From: Lachnospiraceae bacterium
GTDB lineage: Bacteria > Bacillota > Clostridia > Lachnospirales > Lachnospiraceae
Reading direction: 5' to 3'
NCBI GenBank assembly: GCA_022764465.1
Contig: JALERL010000112.1
Coordinates: forward strand, 1 to 55,128
Length of the DNA: 55,128 nt
Part shown: piece after piece, positions 8,951-17,336 of the stretch
Position numbering within the stretch: position 1 is the first letter of the stretch
How the letters are laid out: every line of letters begins with the position of its first letter
Translations under genes and position numbers: made by a program
Notes under the pieces: generated by a model
The model's input: the letters and a program-made list of their open reading frames with translations, nothing else
Databases searched by the model: none
What the model was told of the DNA's origin: nothing

Positions 8951-8989
8951 AAATAGACAACAACCATATGGGAAAACGGAGGATATAAA

Positions 8990-9538
8990 ATGAGTAGATT
9001 TTATGATTTTGAAGCTGAGGATGCTATGTGTGTGATGCATAAGATGGATGAGTATCAGGGAAAAGTGGTTCTGGTTGTGAATACTGCGACACAGTGTGGA
9101 TTTACACCACAGTATGATGATCTACAGGATATTTATGAAAAATATAACAAACAGGGCTTGGAGATATTAGATTTACCATGTAACCAGTTTGGCGGTCAGG
9201 CACCTGGTACAAACGAGGAAATCGCAGCCTTTTGTGATGCCAAATACGGGATTACCTTTCCGCAGTTTTCCAAGATTGATGTAAATGGAGAAAAGGAACA
9301 TCCATTATACAAATTCCTGAAGGAGCAGAAGGGATTTGAAGGCTTTGACAAAGGGAATCCTTTATCTATTTTATTAAACGTTAAATTAAAAAGAACAGAT
9401 CCGGATTATAAGAACACACCGGACATTAAGTGGAATTTTACCAAGTTCCTGATCGACCGTCAGGGAAATGTTGTGGAACGGTTTGAACCAACAAAGGATA
9501 TGGAGATCGTATCTGAGAAAATCAGAGAGTTATTGTAG
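8990..9538 (+). CDS. glutathione peroxidase family protein (Cys type)
   Basis: 182 residues. The catalytic triad motifs are all present: NTATQCGFTPQY (peroxidatic Cys36, in place of selenocysteine), LPCNQFGGQ (Gln) and KWNFTKFLIDRQG (Trp-Asn). It reduces hydrogen or organic peroxides. Bacterial members generally use thioredoxin rather than glutathione, which is the likelier electron donor here. It is the first gene of an operon with a TSCPD protein and an OhrR-type regulator, behind palindromic operators, so peroxide induction is inferred. Confidence 0.93.
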   Translation: MSRFYDFEAEDAMCVMHKMDEYQGKVVLVVNTATQCGFTPQYDDLQDIYEKYNKQGLEILDLPCNQFGGQAPGTNEEIAAFCDAKYGITFPQFSKIDVNGEKEHPLYKFLKEQKGFEGFDKGNPLSILLNVKLKRTDPDYKNTPDIKWNFTKFLIDRQGNVVERFEPTKDMEIVSEKIRELL

Positions 9539-9549
9539 GAGATGCTGAT

Positions 9550-9819
9550 ATGAGATATAATTATTTAACAGAAAATACATGTTCACAGATGATTTCATTT
9601 GATCTGAATGGTAATATAGTAACCAATATAAAATATATGGGCGGATGCGACGGCAATCTGCAATCTTTAGAAAGGGTGCTTGATGGCTGGACGGTAGAAG
9701 AGATTGAAGCTAAGATCGGTGATATTAAATGCGGAAGAAGACTGACTTCCTGCTCTGGGCAGCTTGCGATCGCAGTAAGACAGGCATACAACGGAATCTT
9801 AGAACCGGAAGCACATTAA
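9550..9819 (+). CDS. TSCPD domain / TIGR03905-type four-Cys protein
   Basis: 89 residues with four conserved cysteines (ENTCSQ, GGCDGN, IKCGRR, TSCSGQ), matching the small four-Cys TSCPD family related to the C-terminus of class II ribonucleotide reductases. Role unknown; metal or redox binding by the cysteines is plausible. It lies 11 bases after the peroxidase stop with AGGAG in the gap, so it belongs to the peroxide operon. Confidence 0.8.
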   Translation: MRYNYLTENTCSQMISFDLNGNIVTNIKYMGGCDGNLQSLERVLDGWTVEEIEAKIGDIKCGRRLTSCSGQLAIAVRQAYNGILEPEAH

Positions 9820-9831
9820 CCAATTAAGAAT

Positions 9832-10272
9832 ATGAGTGATAAATATGATGTACTAAAGATCGATAACCAATTATGTTTTCCATTATATGCGTGCTCGAAG
9901 GAGATCGTAAGAAGATATAAGCCTTTTTTGGAGGAGATAGACCTGACTTATACGCAGTACATTACAATGATGGTATTGTGGGAGAAGAAAGAGATCAATG
10001 TAAAGGAACTTGGAAAGCAGTTATTCCTTGACTCCGGTACCTTAACACCGGTATTAAAAAGGCTGGAACAGAAAAACCTTATCTCCAGACAGCGGGACAG
10101 CAGGGATGAACGGAATCTGATCGTCCGCCTGACGGCAGAGGGAGAGCAGTTAAAGGAAAAGGCGGTAAAGATTCCTGGTAAGATGGCAGGCTGTGTATCA
10201 CTCAGTGAGCAGGATGCGGATGAGTTCTACCAGCTTCTGCACAAGGTTTTACAGTCCTTTAGGGATAAGTAA
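9832..10272 (+). CDS. OhrR-type MarR family peroxide regulator
   Basis: 146 residues. The N-terminus DNQLCFPLYACSKEI places a Cys at position 15 in the same context as the peroxide-sensing Cys of Bacillus OhrR, followed by LTYTQYITMMVLWE and the winged helix (LGKQLFLDSGTLTPVLKRLEQK, then RDSRDERN). When the Cys is oxidised such proteins leave their operator. It probably represses the promoter at 8896. No clear Shine-Dalgarno precedes the ATG, suggesting low or coupled expression. Confidence 0.88.
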   Translation: MSDKYDVLKIDNQLCFPLYACSKEIVRRYKPFLEEIDLTYTQYITMMVLWEKKEINVKELGKQLFLDSGTLTPVLKRLEQKNLISRQRDSRDERNLIVRLTAEGEQLKEKAVKIPGKMAGCVSLSEQDADEFYQLLHKVLQSFRDK

Positions 10273-10875
10273 GTGGAAGATATGAATCCACTTGAAATTA
10301 TGAAGCGTCAGGCTGCTTATATCAGCGGACACGAAAATACGCCTATCGAGGCACAGAACCGTGCAAAGAAGCTTTGCTGGGAATACAACCGCACTGCACC
10401 GGATGAGCAGGACAAGCGTCGTTCTATTTTGCAGGAGCTTTTCGGAACCTGCTCACCTATGACCGGTATTGAGCCGGATTTCCATTGTGACTATGGCTTC
10501 AACATCCATACCCATGGTCTGGCGGTGATAAATTATAACTGTGTGATCCTGGATACATCCCCGGTAAATATAGGAGCAGGTGCGTTCATTGCTCCCGGTG
10601 TGTGTCTTGCCTGTGCCGGTCATGCGATTGATCCCGGGCAGCGGAGCCATGGCATAGGCACATCTGCGCCGATTACATTAGAAGAAAATGTCTGGATCGG
10701 GGCAAATGCCACAGTTTGCGGAGGTGTGACCATTGGAGCGGGATCGGTCATTGGTGCAGGGAGTGTAGTAACACATGACATTCCGGCAGGAGTGATCGCA
10801 GCAGGCGTCCCTTGCAGGGTAATCCGCCCTATTACAGAAAAGGATAAGATTGCACCGGAAGAGATCCTGTTCTAA
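10273..10875 (+). CDS. sugar O-acetyltransferase (maltose/galactoside acetyltransferase type)
   Basis: 200 residues. The N-terminal helical region (Mac domain) is followed by a left-handed beta-helix of hexapeptide repeats (VNIGAGAFIAPGVCL, then ITLEENVWIGANATVCGGVTIGAGSVIGAGSVV) and the IPAGVIAAGVPCRVIR ending of the LacA/Maa group. The GTG at 10273 directly follows the OhrR stop with AGGG 9 bases upstream. The ATG at 10282 is an alternative. It may be the fourth gene of the peroxide operon, though a functional link is not obvious. Confidence 0.88.
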   Translation: MEDMNPLEIMKRQAAYISGHENTPIEAQNRAKKLCWEYNRTAPDEQDKRRSILQELFGTCSPMTGIEPDFHCDYGFNIHTHGLAVINYNCVILDTSPVNIGAGAFIAPGVCLACAGHAIDPGQRSHGIGTSAPITLEENVWIGANATVCGGVTIGAGSVIGAGSVVTHDIPAGVIAAGVPCRVIRPITEKDKIAPEEILF

Positions 10876-10904
10876 GACAGAGAAGTCTTATCTGGTCTTT
10901 TTTT
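10873..10904 (+). terminator. intrinsic terminator (copy 2 of a repeated module)
   Basis: TAAGAC (10873-10878) and GTCTTA (10885-10890) enclose AGAGAA, followed by TCTGGTC and seven T. The core and tail match the terminator at 6504-6535. The stem includes the stop codon of the acetyltransferase, and the Shine-Dalgarno of the next MATE gene follows at once. Confidence 0.7.
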
Positions 10905-10914
10905 GGAGGAAAAC

Positions 10915-12222
10915 ATGGATCTGTTAAAGGATAATTTAAAGAAACTGTATTTTCGTTTTTTGATTCCGTCTCTCGGAAGTGCCATGGTAATGTCGATCTA
11001 TACATTGACGGATGCGATCGTGATCGGAAAGGGTGTGGGTGCAGATGCACTGGCGGCATTGAGTATCACAACTCCGCTCCTGTGTATTCTGATGTCGATG
11101 GGTATCCTGTTTGGGGTAGGCGGATCGGTGCAGATGAGTGTATGTAGGGGAACCGGTAATCAGGAAAAGGCAAACCGCTTTTTTACGCTGTCCTTTGCAG
11201 CATTAGCCGTGATCGCACTGCTGCTGTGGCTGGGATATGGCTGTAATATTTCTGCGTTGCTGCGGCTGATGGGTGCGAACCAGACACTTTATCCGTATGC
11301 CATGGCATATATGAAGTACATCAACCTGTTTCTTCCGGTAGCGGTTTTTTCCAATTACTTCGCGATCTTTGTCAGAGCAGACGGAGATCCGAACCGGGCA
11401 ATGTTCGGGGTACTGCTTGGCGGTGTTGTAAATATTGTGTTAGATATCGTCTTTGTATTTCCATTGCAGATGGGAATCGGAGGAGCGGCACTGGCATCGG
11501 TGCTTGGAATGGTCATTCAGGTATTAGTCGGATTGTCACATTTTTTCAGCCGTAAAAATCAGTTAAAGTTTATCCGCCCAAAGCACGTATCTGCAAGCAT
11601 AAGACAGATCATAGGCAGTGGAATACCAAGCTTTTTTAACGAATTTGCCAATGGCTTTATTGTCCTTTTATTTAATATACAGATATTGAAGTATTGCGGG
11701 GATGTGGCGTTATCGGTATACAGTGTCATCTCAAACTGTGTGATTTTATTCAACTCGCTGTTTACCGGAGTAGGACAGGCAGCCCAGCCGATCATTGCAA
11801 CGAATTATGGTGCCGGTGAATGGGGAAGAATTAAAAAGGTAAAGAGGATGGCATTTCTAACGATTATGGTTCTGGGACTGCTCTTTTCACTGAGTGGTAT
11901 CCTGTTCCCAATGGGCGTCTGCTCTATCTTTATCCGGTTGAATGATGGAATAAGAGCAATCGCACAAAAGGGCATACGGATGTATTTTGCAACCTTTTTA
12001 CCAATGGGGATCAACCTGCTGGCGTCCTATTATCTGCAATCGGTTTTACGGGTGAAGCAGTCTCTGGCTATTTCTTTGCTGCGTAATGTCTTTTTAAGCG
12101 GAGCCGCCATTCTGACCTTCCCGCTTCTGTTCGGTGGAAACAGCCTGTGGATCGTGATGCCGGTCGTGGAACTGGTAGTGCTGTGCTTAAGCCTGCTGTT
12201 TCTCGCACGGGAAGAGTCATAG
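10915..12222 (+). CDS. MATE family efflux transporter
   Basis: 435 residues, about 12 membrane segments. SLGSAMVMSIYTLTDAIVIGKGVG is the typical first membrane-segment region, with ALSITTPLLCILMSMGILFGVGGS next and the repeated topology in the second half. A TTG at 10903 lies in frame, but the ATG at 10915 has GGAGG (10905-10909) 5 bases upstream. The gene starts just after a terminator and converges on another MATE gene only 15 bases away. Confidence 0.9.
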   Translation: MDLLKDNLKKLYFRFLIPSLGSAMVMSIYTLTDAIVIGKGVGADALAALSITTPLLCILMSMGILFGVGGSVQMSVCRGTGNQEKANRFFTLSFAALAVIALLLWLGYGCNISALLRLMGANQTLYPYAMAYMKYINLFLPVAVFSNYFAIFVRADGDPNRAMFGVLLGGVVNIVLDIVFVFPLQMGIGGAALASVLGMVIQVLVGLSHFFSRKNQLKFIRPKHVSASIRQIIGSGIPSFFNEFANGFIVLLFNIQILKYCGDVALSVYSVISNCVILFNSLFTGVGQAAQPIIATNYGAGEWGRIKKVKRMAFLTIMVLGLLFSLSGILFPMGVCSIFIRLNDGIRAIAQKGIRMYFATFLPMGINLLASYYLQSVLRVKQSLAISLLRNVFLSGAAILTFPLLFGGNSLWIVMPVVELVVLCLSLLFLAREES

Positions 12223-12237
12223 ATGCATCCGTTGACG

Positions 12238-13569
12238 CTATAGTTTTTTCAACACCTGTTTCAGATAGATACATGCAATAAGCGTAACGATTACTTCTGT
12301 AACCGGGAAAGCCATCCAGACACCGGTGACTGCAAAACTTTTGCCTAAGAAGTATGCGGCCGGAAGCAGGATGATGACCTGTCTTGCGGCTGAGATAACC
12401 ATGCTTGGAATGCCAATGGAAAGTCCTTGTAAAGCATAACAGACCATAATCGATACACATGCAAAGACAAAGCTCATACTCGTGATGCGAAGAGCGGTTA
12501 TTCCCATTGCGGTCATGTTATCTGAGGCATGAAATGCCGTCATGATCTGCTTTGGGAATAGCTGTAACAGAATAAGTCCGATCACACCAATGAGTGCAGA
12601 GTAGATGCCACTAAGCCGGATGGATTGTTTGATGCGGTCATGTTTTTTTGTGCCAAGATTGTATGCAACAATCGAGATAAGTGCATTATTCAGTCCAAAT
12701 GCTGCCATGGATACAAAGGTATATAATTTGAAATAAGCACCGAAAACAGCGGCAGCAGTAGTGGAAAAAGCAAGCAATATTTTATTGATGCCAAAGGACA
12801 TAATACTACTGATAAACATTGTGATTCCCGCAGGGATTCCAACGGAGCAGATATTTTTCAGGTAATACATATCCGGTTTCAGGTATTGGATGGAAAATTG
12901 TATTTCCTTATTGTATTTCAGGTTAAAGATCAGCCCGAGTGTCATAGCGATTATCTGTCCGGTGACTGTGGCGATTGCAGCTCCGGCAGTTCCCATAGCA
13001 GGCAGACCGAAGTATCCGAAGATGAGGACCGGATCGAGGATAATATTGATAACAGCTCCGGTTATCTGGGTGATCATGGTATAAGTAGTTCTTCCGGTAG
13101 ACTGAAGCAGCTTTTCTAAAACTAACTGGAATATCTGTCCAAAAGAAAAGATACATATAATGGATAAATATGCAGATCCCATTGTGCAGATCGAGGATTC
13201 GCTTGTCTGGATCCGATAGAACCATTTCACACCACAAATCCCAAATATCAATAAAATAAAATAGACCATGAAGCTTAACAGGATGCCGTTTAAAGCAGTT
13301 TTATTGACTGCTTCCTGTTTTTTCTCTCCTAATAAGCGTGAGAGCAGCGCGTTTACTCCGACTCCGACACCTGTTCCGAGTGCAACAATCACATTCTGGA
13401 TTGGAAATGCAAGGGAAACTGCGGTAAGAGCATCTTCACTGTAATTGCTTACAAAAATATTGTCCACAATATTATAGAGTGCGCCGACCATCATAGACAG
13501 GATCATCGGTGCTGCCATTGTTAAAAGTAATTTATTTACGGGCATAGTGCCCATTTTCTGATCTTCCAT
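12238..13569 (-). CDS. MATE family efflux transporter
   Basis: 443 residues with the N-terminus MGTMPVNKLLLTMAAPMILSM and YNIVDNIFVSN, closely like the MATE at 8-1375, so the two look paralogous. The start at 13569 has GAGGA 6 bases upstream. A MRNY start at 13581 and longer forms are in frame but less well supported. It is divergent from a LysR regulator that probably controls it. Confidence 0.9.
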   Translation of the reverse strand: MEDQKMGTMPVNKLLLTMAAPMILSMMVGALYNIVDNIFVSNYSEDALTAVSLAFPIQNVIVALGTGVGVGVNALLSRLLGEKKQEAVNKTALNGILLSFMVYFILLIFGICGVKWFYRIQTSESSICTMGSAYLSIICIFSFGQIFQLVLEKLLQSTGRTTYTMITQITGAVINIILDPVLIFGYFGLPAMGTAGAAIATVTGQIIAMTLGLIFNLKYNKEIQFSIQYLKPDMYYLKNICSVGIPAGITMFISSIMSFGINKILLAFSTTAAAVFGAYFKLYTFVSMAAFGLNNALISIVAYNLGTKKHDRIKQSIRLSGIYSALIGVIGLILLQLFPKQIMTAFHASDNMTAMGITALRITSMSFVFACVSIMVCYALQGLSIGIPSMVISAARQVIILLPAAYFLGKSFAVTGVWMAFPVTEVIVTLIACIYLKQVLKKL

Positions 13570-13673
13570 ATAATTCCTCATTTCTCCTTTCAGCTTTTTC
13601 GCCTTTATGATAGCAGAAACATGAGAAAGATAGAATTTGATATATAGAAATGGCATTAGAAAACATCTAATGA

Positions 13674-13702
13674 TTGAAAAAGAAAATAGATACATTTATA
13701 CT
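13674..13702 (+). promoter_or_regulatory. sigma-A promoter of the LysR gene
   Basis: TTGAAA (13674-13679), 17-bp spacer, TATACT (13697-13702). It lies in the 154-bp divergent region shared with the MATE gene, where a LysR regulator would bind both promoters. Confidence 0.65.
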
Positions 13703-13723
13703 GGAAGAGACAGGAGGAAGCTT

Positions 13724-14599
13724 ATGAATACACAGCAGTTACAGTGCTTTCTATATGTGGCAGAGAGACTTAATTTCACAAAGGCTGCGGAAACACTGTT
13801 TTTATCCGTACCTACCGTGACGCATCATATCAAAAGTCTGGAAGAAGAACTTGGAATCCTACTTTTTTACAGGAATTCCAGAGTTGTTAAGCTGACAGAA
13901 CAGGGAGAAAAATTTTACTTTGATGCAAAGGATATTTTCCTGCGTATGCAGGATGTCAGAGATCAGTTTCATAATTATATGGAACAGGAAACGGTGCTGC
14001 TAAGGATCGGATGTATGACAGATACGGAATTGGAAAAATTAGAACCGGTGTTAAAACAGATGAGGAAGAGCTATCCGCATATTCGTCCCAAGGTGATTGT
14101 ACGAGATTTTTATGACTTGAAAAACCTATATGAAAACCAGCAGTTAGAACTGGCAATCGCGACCTATGGATTGTCAACGCAGAGCAGTTTTAAGAAACTG
14201 AGAGTATATGAGAGTTATGCAGTTATGCCACCGGATCATCCGTTTGCGAAGGAGACGGAACTGACTTTTGAGCAGATCGCAGATCAGGAATTAATTACTC
14301 TTCCGCCAAAGTGTATCCCTTTCCAGAGAGGGAATAAATTTCAGGAGAATCTGACCCTGCATGTGCAGGATCATATCCATATTGTAAGTGAAGGAGAGAC
14401 AGAGAGTATTCTGCTTGCAAAATGCGGGTATGGGATAGCCATTTTACCGGGATTTCTGATCCCACCACAGGAGGACATCATATCCATTCCGATTGTAGAT
14501 ACGAAAAATGTAGAATATGGCATTTATTATCGGAGCAGGGAAAAGCATATACTGTCTTTTATCAGATCTTATATGGATGCTTTAAATAGGAAAAAATGA
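13724..14599 (+). CDS. LysR family transcriptional regulator
   Basis: 291 residues. The N-terminal winged helix (MNTQQLQCFLYVAERLNFTKAAE, then SVPTVTHHIKSLEEELG) and the C-terminal periplasmic-binding-like effector domain (about residues 90-290) are clear. The ATG at 13724 has AGGAGG (13712-13717) at 6 bases; the upstream in-frame extension is not needed. It is divergent from a MATE transporter, the classic layout of a LysR regulator and its target. Confidence 0.9.
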   Translation: MNTQQLQCFLYVAERLNFTKAAETLFLSVPTVTHHIKSLEEELGILLFYRNSRVVKLTEQGEKFYFDAKDIFLRMQDVRDQFHNYMEQETVLLRIGCMTDTELEKLEPVLKQMRKSYPHIRPKVIVRDFYDLKNLYENQQLELAIATYGLSTQSSFKKLRVYESYAVMPPDHPFAKETELTFEQIADQELITLPPKCIPFQRGNKFQENLTLHVQDHIHIVSEGETESILLAKCGYGIAILPGFLIPPQEDIISIPIVDTKNVEYGIYYRSREKHILSFIRSYMDALNRKK

Positions 14600-14620
14600 A
14601 TGTTGTATATAAACACATAT

Positions 14621-14656
14621 AATGCTAAGTGATTACATATGTATTGACTTAGCATT
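14621..14656 (+). promoter_or_regulatory. operator-like inverted repeat before the toxin-antitoxin genes
   Basis: AATGCTAAGT (14621-14630) and ACTTAGCATT (14647-14656) are a perfect 10-bp inverted repeat, 16 bases apart. TTGACT at 14645-14650 overlaps the right arm. This fits autorepression by the RelB-type antitoxin, although it could also terminate the LysR transcript. Confidence 0.55.
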
Positions 14657-14702
14657 GTCGAGCTGTTACTCTAATAAAAAGCAGGTATAGGAGGTAATAG
14701 AA

Positions 14703-14996
14703 ATGGCAAGTACGATTCAGATAAGAGTAGATGATGAATTAAAGAAAAAATCAGATGAATTGTTTCGAGATCTTGGAACAGACACAACAACGGCAATCCG
14801 TATGTTTTTAACACGGGCACTGGCTGTGAATGGTTTTCCTTTTGAGATAAAGAGAGCAGCAATAAATCCGTATGAGGCATTAACAGAACAGGATATATTA
14901 GATAAGCTGGAGAAGTCACGTGAGCATGCCGCCAAGGGAATCTATAAAGACGCTGCAGAAGTTTCATGTGATATGAGGAAAAAATATGGATTATAA
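14703..14996 (+). CDS. RelB/DinJ family antitoxin
   Basis: 97 residues. STIQIRVDDELKKKSDELF, then TTTAIRMFLTRAL and NGFPFEI is the ribbon-helix-helix DNA-binding and linker signature of RelB/DinJ antitoxins. The charged C-terminal half would wrap the toxin. ATG follows AGGAGG (14690-14695). It overlaps the toxin gene by 11 bases, as is usual for type II pairs. Autoregulation via the upstream inverted repeat is inferred. Confidence 0.9.
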   Translation: MASTIQIRVDDELKKKSDELFRDLGTDTTTAIRMFLTRALAVNGFPFEIKRAAINPYEALTEQDILDKLEKSREHAAKGIYKDAAEVSCDMRKKYGL

Positions 14997-15300
14997 AGTA
15001 GTAGTTACAAAAGATGCGGAAGAGGATCTGGAACGTTTTATTCAGTATCTGATTGTAGAGAAGAAGAGTATACAGGCAGCAGAAAATGTACTGGATGATT
15101 ATGATGCAACGATCGAAAGCCTGGCACATGTGGCAGGAAGTTTGAAGTTATGTGATAATCCAAAGTTACGTGAGTTAGAATATCACCGCATTCATTTTCT
15201 GAATCATAGATACTTTATGCTATATCGAATTATAGATCATGTAGTAGTTGTGGACAATATTTTTCATGAGCTTCAGGATTATGAAAATAAATTATATTAG
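14986..15300 (+). CDS. RelE/ParE superfamily toxin
   Basis: 104 residues. The motif order fits the RelE/ParE fold: YKVVVTKDAEEDLERFIQYL at the N-terminus, then LRELEYHRIHFLNHRYFMLYRI and VVVDNIFHELQDYE. Members either cleave mRNA on the ribosome or poison gyrase. The sequence alone does not decide which, though the C-terminal YRI..VVVDNIFH strands are common in the RelE/ParE group. It is preceded and overlapped by its antitoxin. Confidence 0.87.
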   Translation: MDYKVVVTKDAEEDLERFIQYLIVEKKSIQAAENVLDDYDATIESLAHVAGSLKLCDNPKLRELEYHRIHFLNHRYFMLYRIIDHVVVVDNIFHELQDYENKLY

Positions 15301-15374
15301 TCATATAATATTGTGCGTATAGGAATTGACCACTGTATTTGAGAATACATGATGATAAGATCCGGGAGAAAGAC

Positions 15375-17306
15375 ATGAACCATAAAAACAAAAAAAGAAC
15401 CACATTTTTCCTCACATTTTTTTTCTGCATGCTCACCTGTGCGGGCGTGTTACAGGCGAAGGAATCCAAAGAGGTAGAGATCGTATTTACCCACGATCTG
15501 CATTCCCACATCAACAGCTTTTCGACGGTATACGACGGAAAAGATACGAATATCGGTGGATTTGCAAGAATCGAAACCATCATAAAGGAGAAACGGAAAG
15601 ACAATCCGGGACTGCTTGTCGTAGACGGTGGCGATTTTTCCATGGGAACCTTGTTTCAGACAGTGTTCACGACACAGGCATCGGAGCTGCGGCTGCTTGG
15701 TGAGATGGGATACGATGCCACCACCTTTGGCAATCACGAGTTCGACTACCGGTCAGAGGGATTAAATGAGATGCTTTACACTGCAAAAAACAGCGGGGAT
15801 CCCCTGCCGGAACTTCTGCTTTGTAACGTAGACTTTTCGAACGAGAATGAAGTACAAAAAAGCGTTCATGATGCATTTGATGCCTATGGTGTGAAAAAAT
15901 ATGTAGTCGTGGAAAAAAACGGTATGAAGATCGCGCTGCTAGGTGTATTTGGAAAAGATGCGCTTGCCTGTGCGCCGACCTGTGATCTTACCTTTACCGA
16001 TCCGGTTACGGCAGTAAAGGATACCGTGGCAGAGATTCAGAAAAACGAACAGGTCGATATGATCGTCTGCCTTTCGCATTGCGGTACCAGTGAAAATGCA
16101 AAGTCCTCGGAGGATGAGATCCTTGCACAAAAAGTACCGGAGTTGGATCTGATCATCAGTGGTCATTCCCATACACTCTTAGAAGAGCCGATTGTCTATG
16201 GGGATACTTCGATCGTATCCTGCGGGGAATATGGCAAGAATGTAGGAACACTGATTATGCAGCAGAAAGAAAACGGTCGGTTTCGTATTACGGATTACGA
16301 ACTGATCCCGACGACTGCGGATATCGCCGATGATGCACAGACTGCACAGAGTATCAGTGAGTATGAGAAGACGATTGATACGGATTATCTGGCACAGTTT
16401 GGCTATACCTCCAATCAGGTGTTAGCGCACAATACCTATGAGTTTGATACGGTAGAAGATCTGTATCAGACACATACCGAGCACAATCTGGGGGATATCA
16501 TGTCGGACGCTTACGTCTATGGAGTAGACCATGCCTGTACCGGGGATGATCATCCGGTGGATGTTGCCATTGTTCCAAGCGGAACAGTGCGGGATACGTA
16601 TGTGACCGGAGATATTACGGTATCCGATGTATTCAACAGCTTTTCACTTGGAATCGGAGAAGATAAGATACCGGGGTATCCATTGATCAGCGTATATCTG
16701 AGTGGACAGGAACTGCGTACGGTAGCAGAAATAGATGCATCGATCTCGGATCTCATGCAGACGGCACGGTTGTATATGAGCGGTCTGAATTTTACCTATA
16801 ATCCGCACCGGCTGATCTTAAACCGTGTGACGGATGCCTATCTGACGAATCCGGATGGTTCCCGCATTGAGATCGAAGATGATAAGCTCTACCGCGTGGT
16901 TGCGGATCTTTACAGCGGACAGATGTTAAGCGCAGTTACCGATATGTCAAAGGGTCTGCTGTCAATCGTACCAAAGAATGCAGATGGTACAACAATTGAG
17001 GATTATGCAGACTGTATCGTAATGGATGGAAAAAAGGAATTAAAGGCATGGGCTGCAATCGCTTCCTATCTGGAATCTTTTCCGGAAAATGAAGACGGAG
17101 TTGCCGAGATACCGGAGTATTATAGTAAGCTGCATGACCGTAAGATGGTAGAGGATAAGACGGATCTGGTAAGCCGCATCAGCCATCCGAATAAGTATGC
17201 GGTTTTGATCGTGGCAGTTGTGGTGGTATTGACCGCACTGCTTATTACCGTGATCTTTGTCATTTGCCGGATCGTCCGGAAAATATGGCGAAAAAGGAAG
17301 AAATAA
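15375..17306 (+). CDS. membrane-anchored 5'-nucleotidase / metallophosphoesterase
   Basis: 643 residues. A signal peptide (basic start, then FFLTFFFCMLTCAGVLQA) leads into a calcineurin-like phosphoesterase domain with its metal ligands in order: FTHDLHSH, VDGGDFSMG, GNHEFDYR, SHCG, SGHSHT. A 5'-nucleotidase C-terminal domain (about 330-560) follows. The end is a membrane helix (YAVLIVAVVVVLTALLITV) and an Arg/Lys tail. It should act outside the membrane, releasing phosphate from nucleotides or UDP-sugars. The ATG at 15375 has GGGAG 6 bases upstream; a TTG at 15339 is less likely. Confidence 0.9.
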   Translation: MNHKNKKRTTFFLTFFFCMLTCAGVLQAKESKEVEIVFTHDLHSHINSFSTVYDGKDTNIGGFARIETIIKEKRKDNPGLLVVDGGDFSMGTLFQTVFTTQASELRLLGEMGYDATTFGNHEFDYRSEGLNEMLYTAKNSGDPLPELLLCNVDFSNENEVQKSVHDAFDAYGVKKYVVVEKNGMKIALLGVFGKDALACAPTCDLTFTDPVTAVKDTVAEIQKNEQVDMIVCLSHCGTSENAKSSEDEILAQKVPELDLIISGHSHTLLEEPIVYGDTSIVSCGEYGKNVGTLIMQQKENGRFRITDYELIPTTADIADDAQTAQSISEYEKTIDTDYLAQFGYTSNQVLAHNTYEFDTVEDLYQTHTEHNLGDIMSDAYVYGVDHACTGDDHPVDVAIVPSGTVRDTYVTGDITVSDVFNSFSLGIGEDKIPGYPLISVYLSGQELRTVAEIDASISDLMQTARLYMSGLNFTYNPHRLILNRVTDAYLTNPDGSRIEIEDDKLYRVVADLYSGQMLSAVTDMSKGLLSIVPKNADGTTIEDYADCIVMDGKKELKAWAAIASYLESFPENEDGVAEIPEYYSKLHDRKMVEDKTDLVSRISHPNKYAVLIVAVVVVLTALLITVIFVICRIVRKIWRKRKK

Positions 17307-17336
17307 GCAGATATGGTGTCGTAGACAAACAGATGC

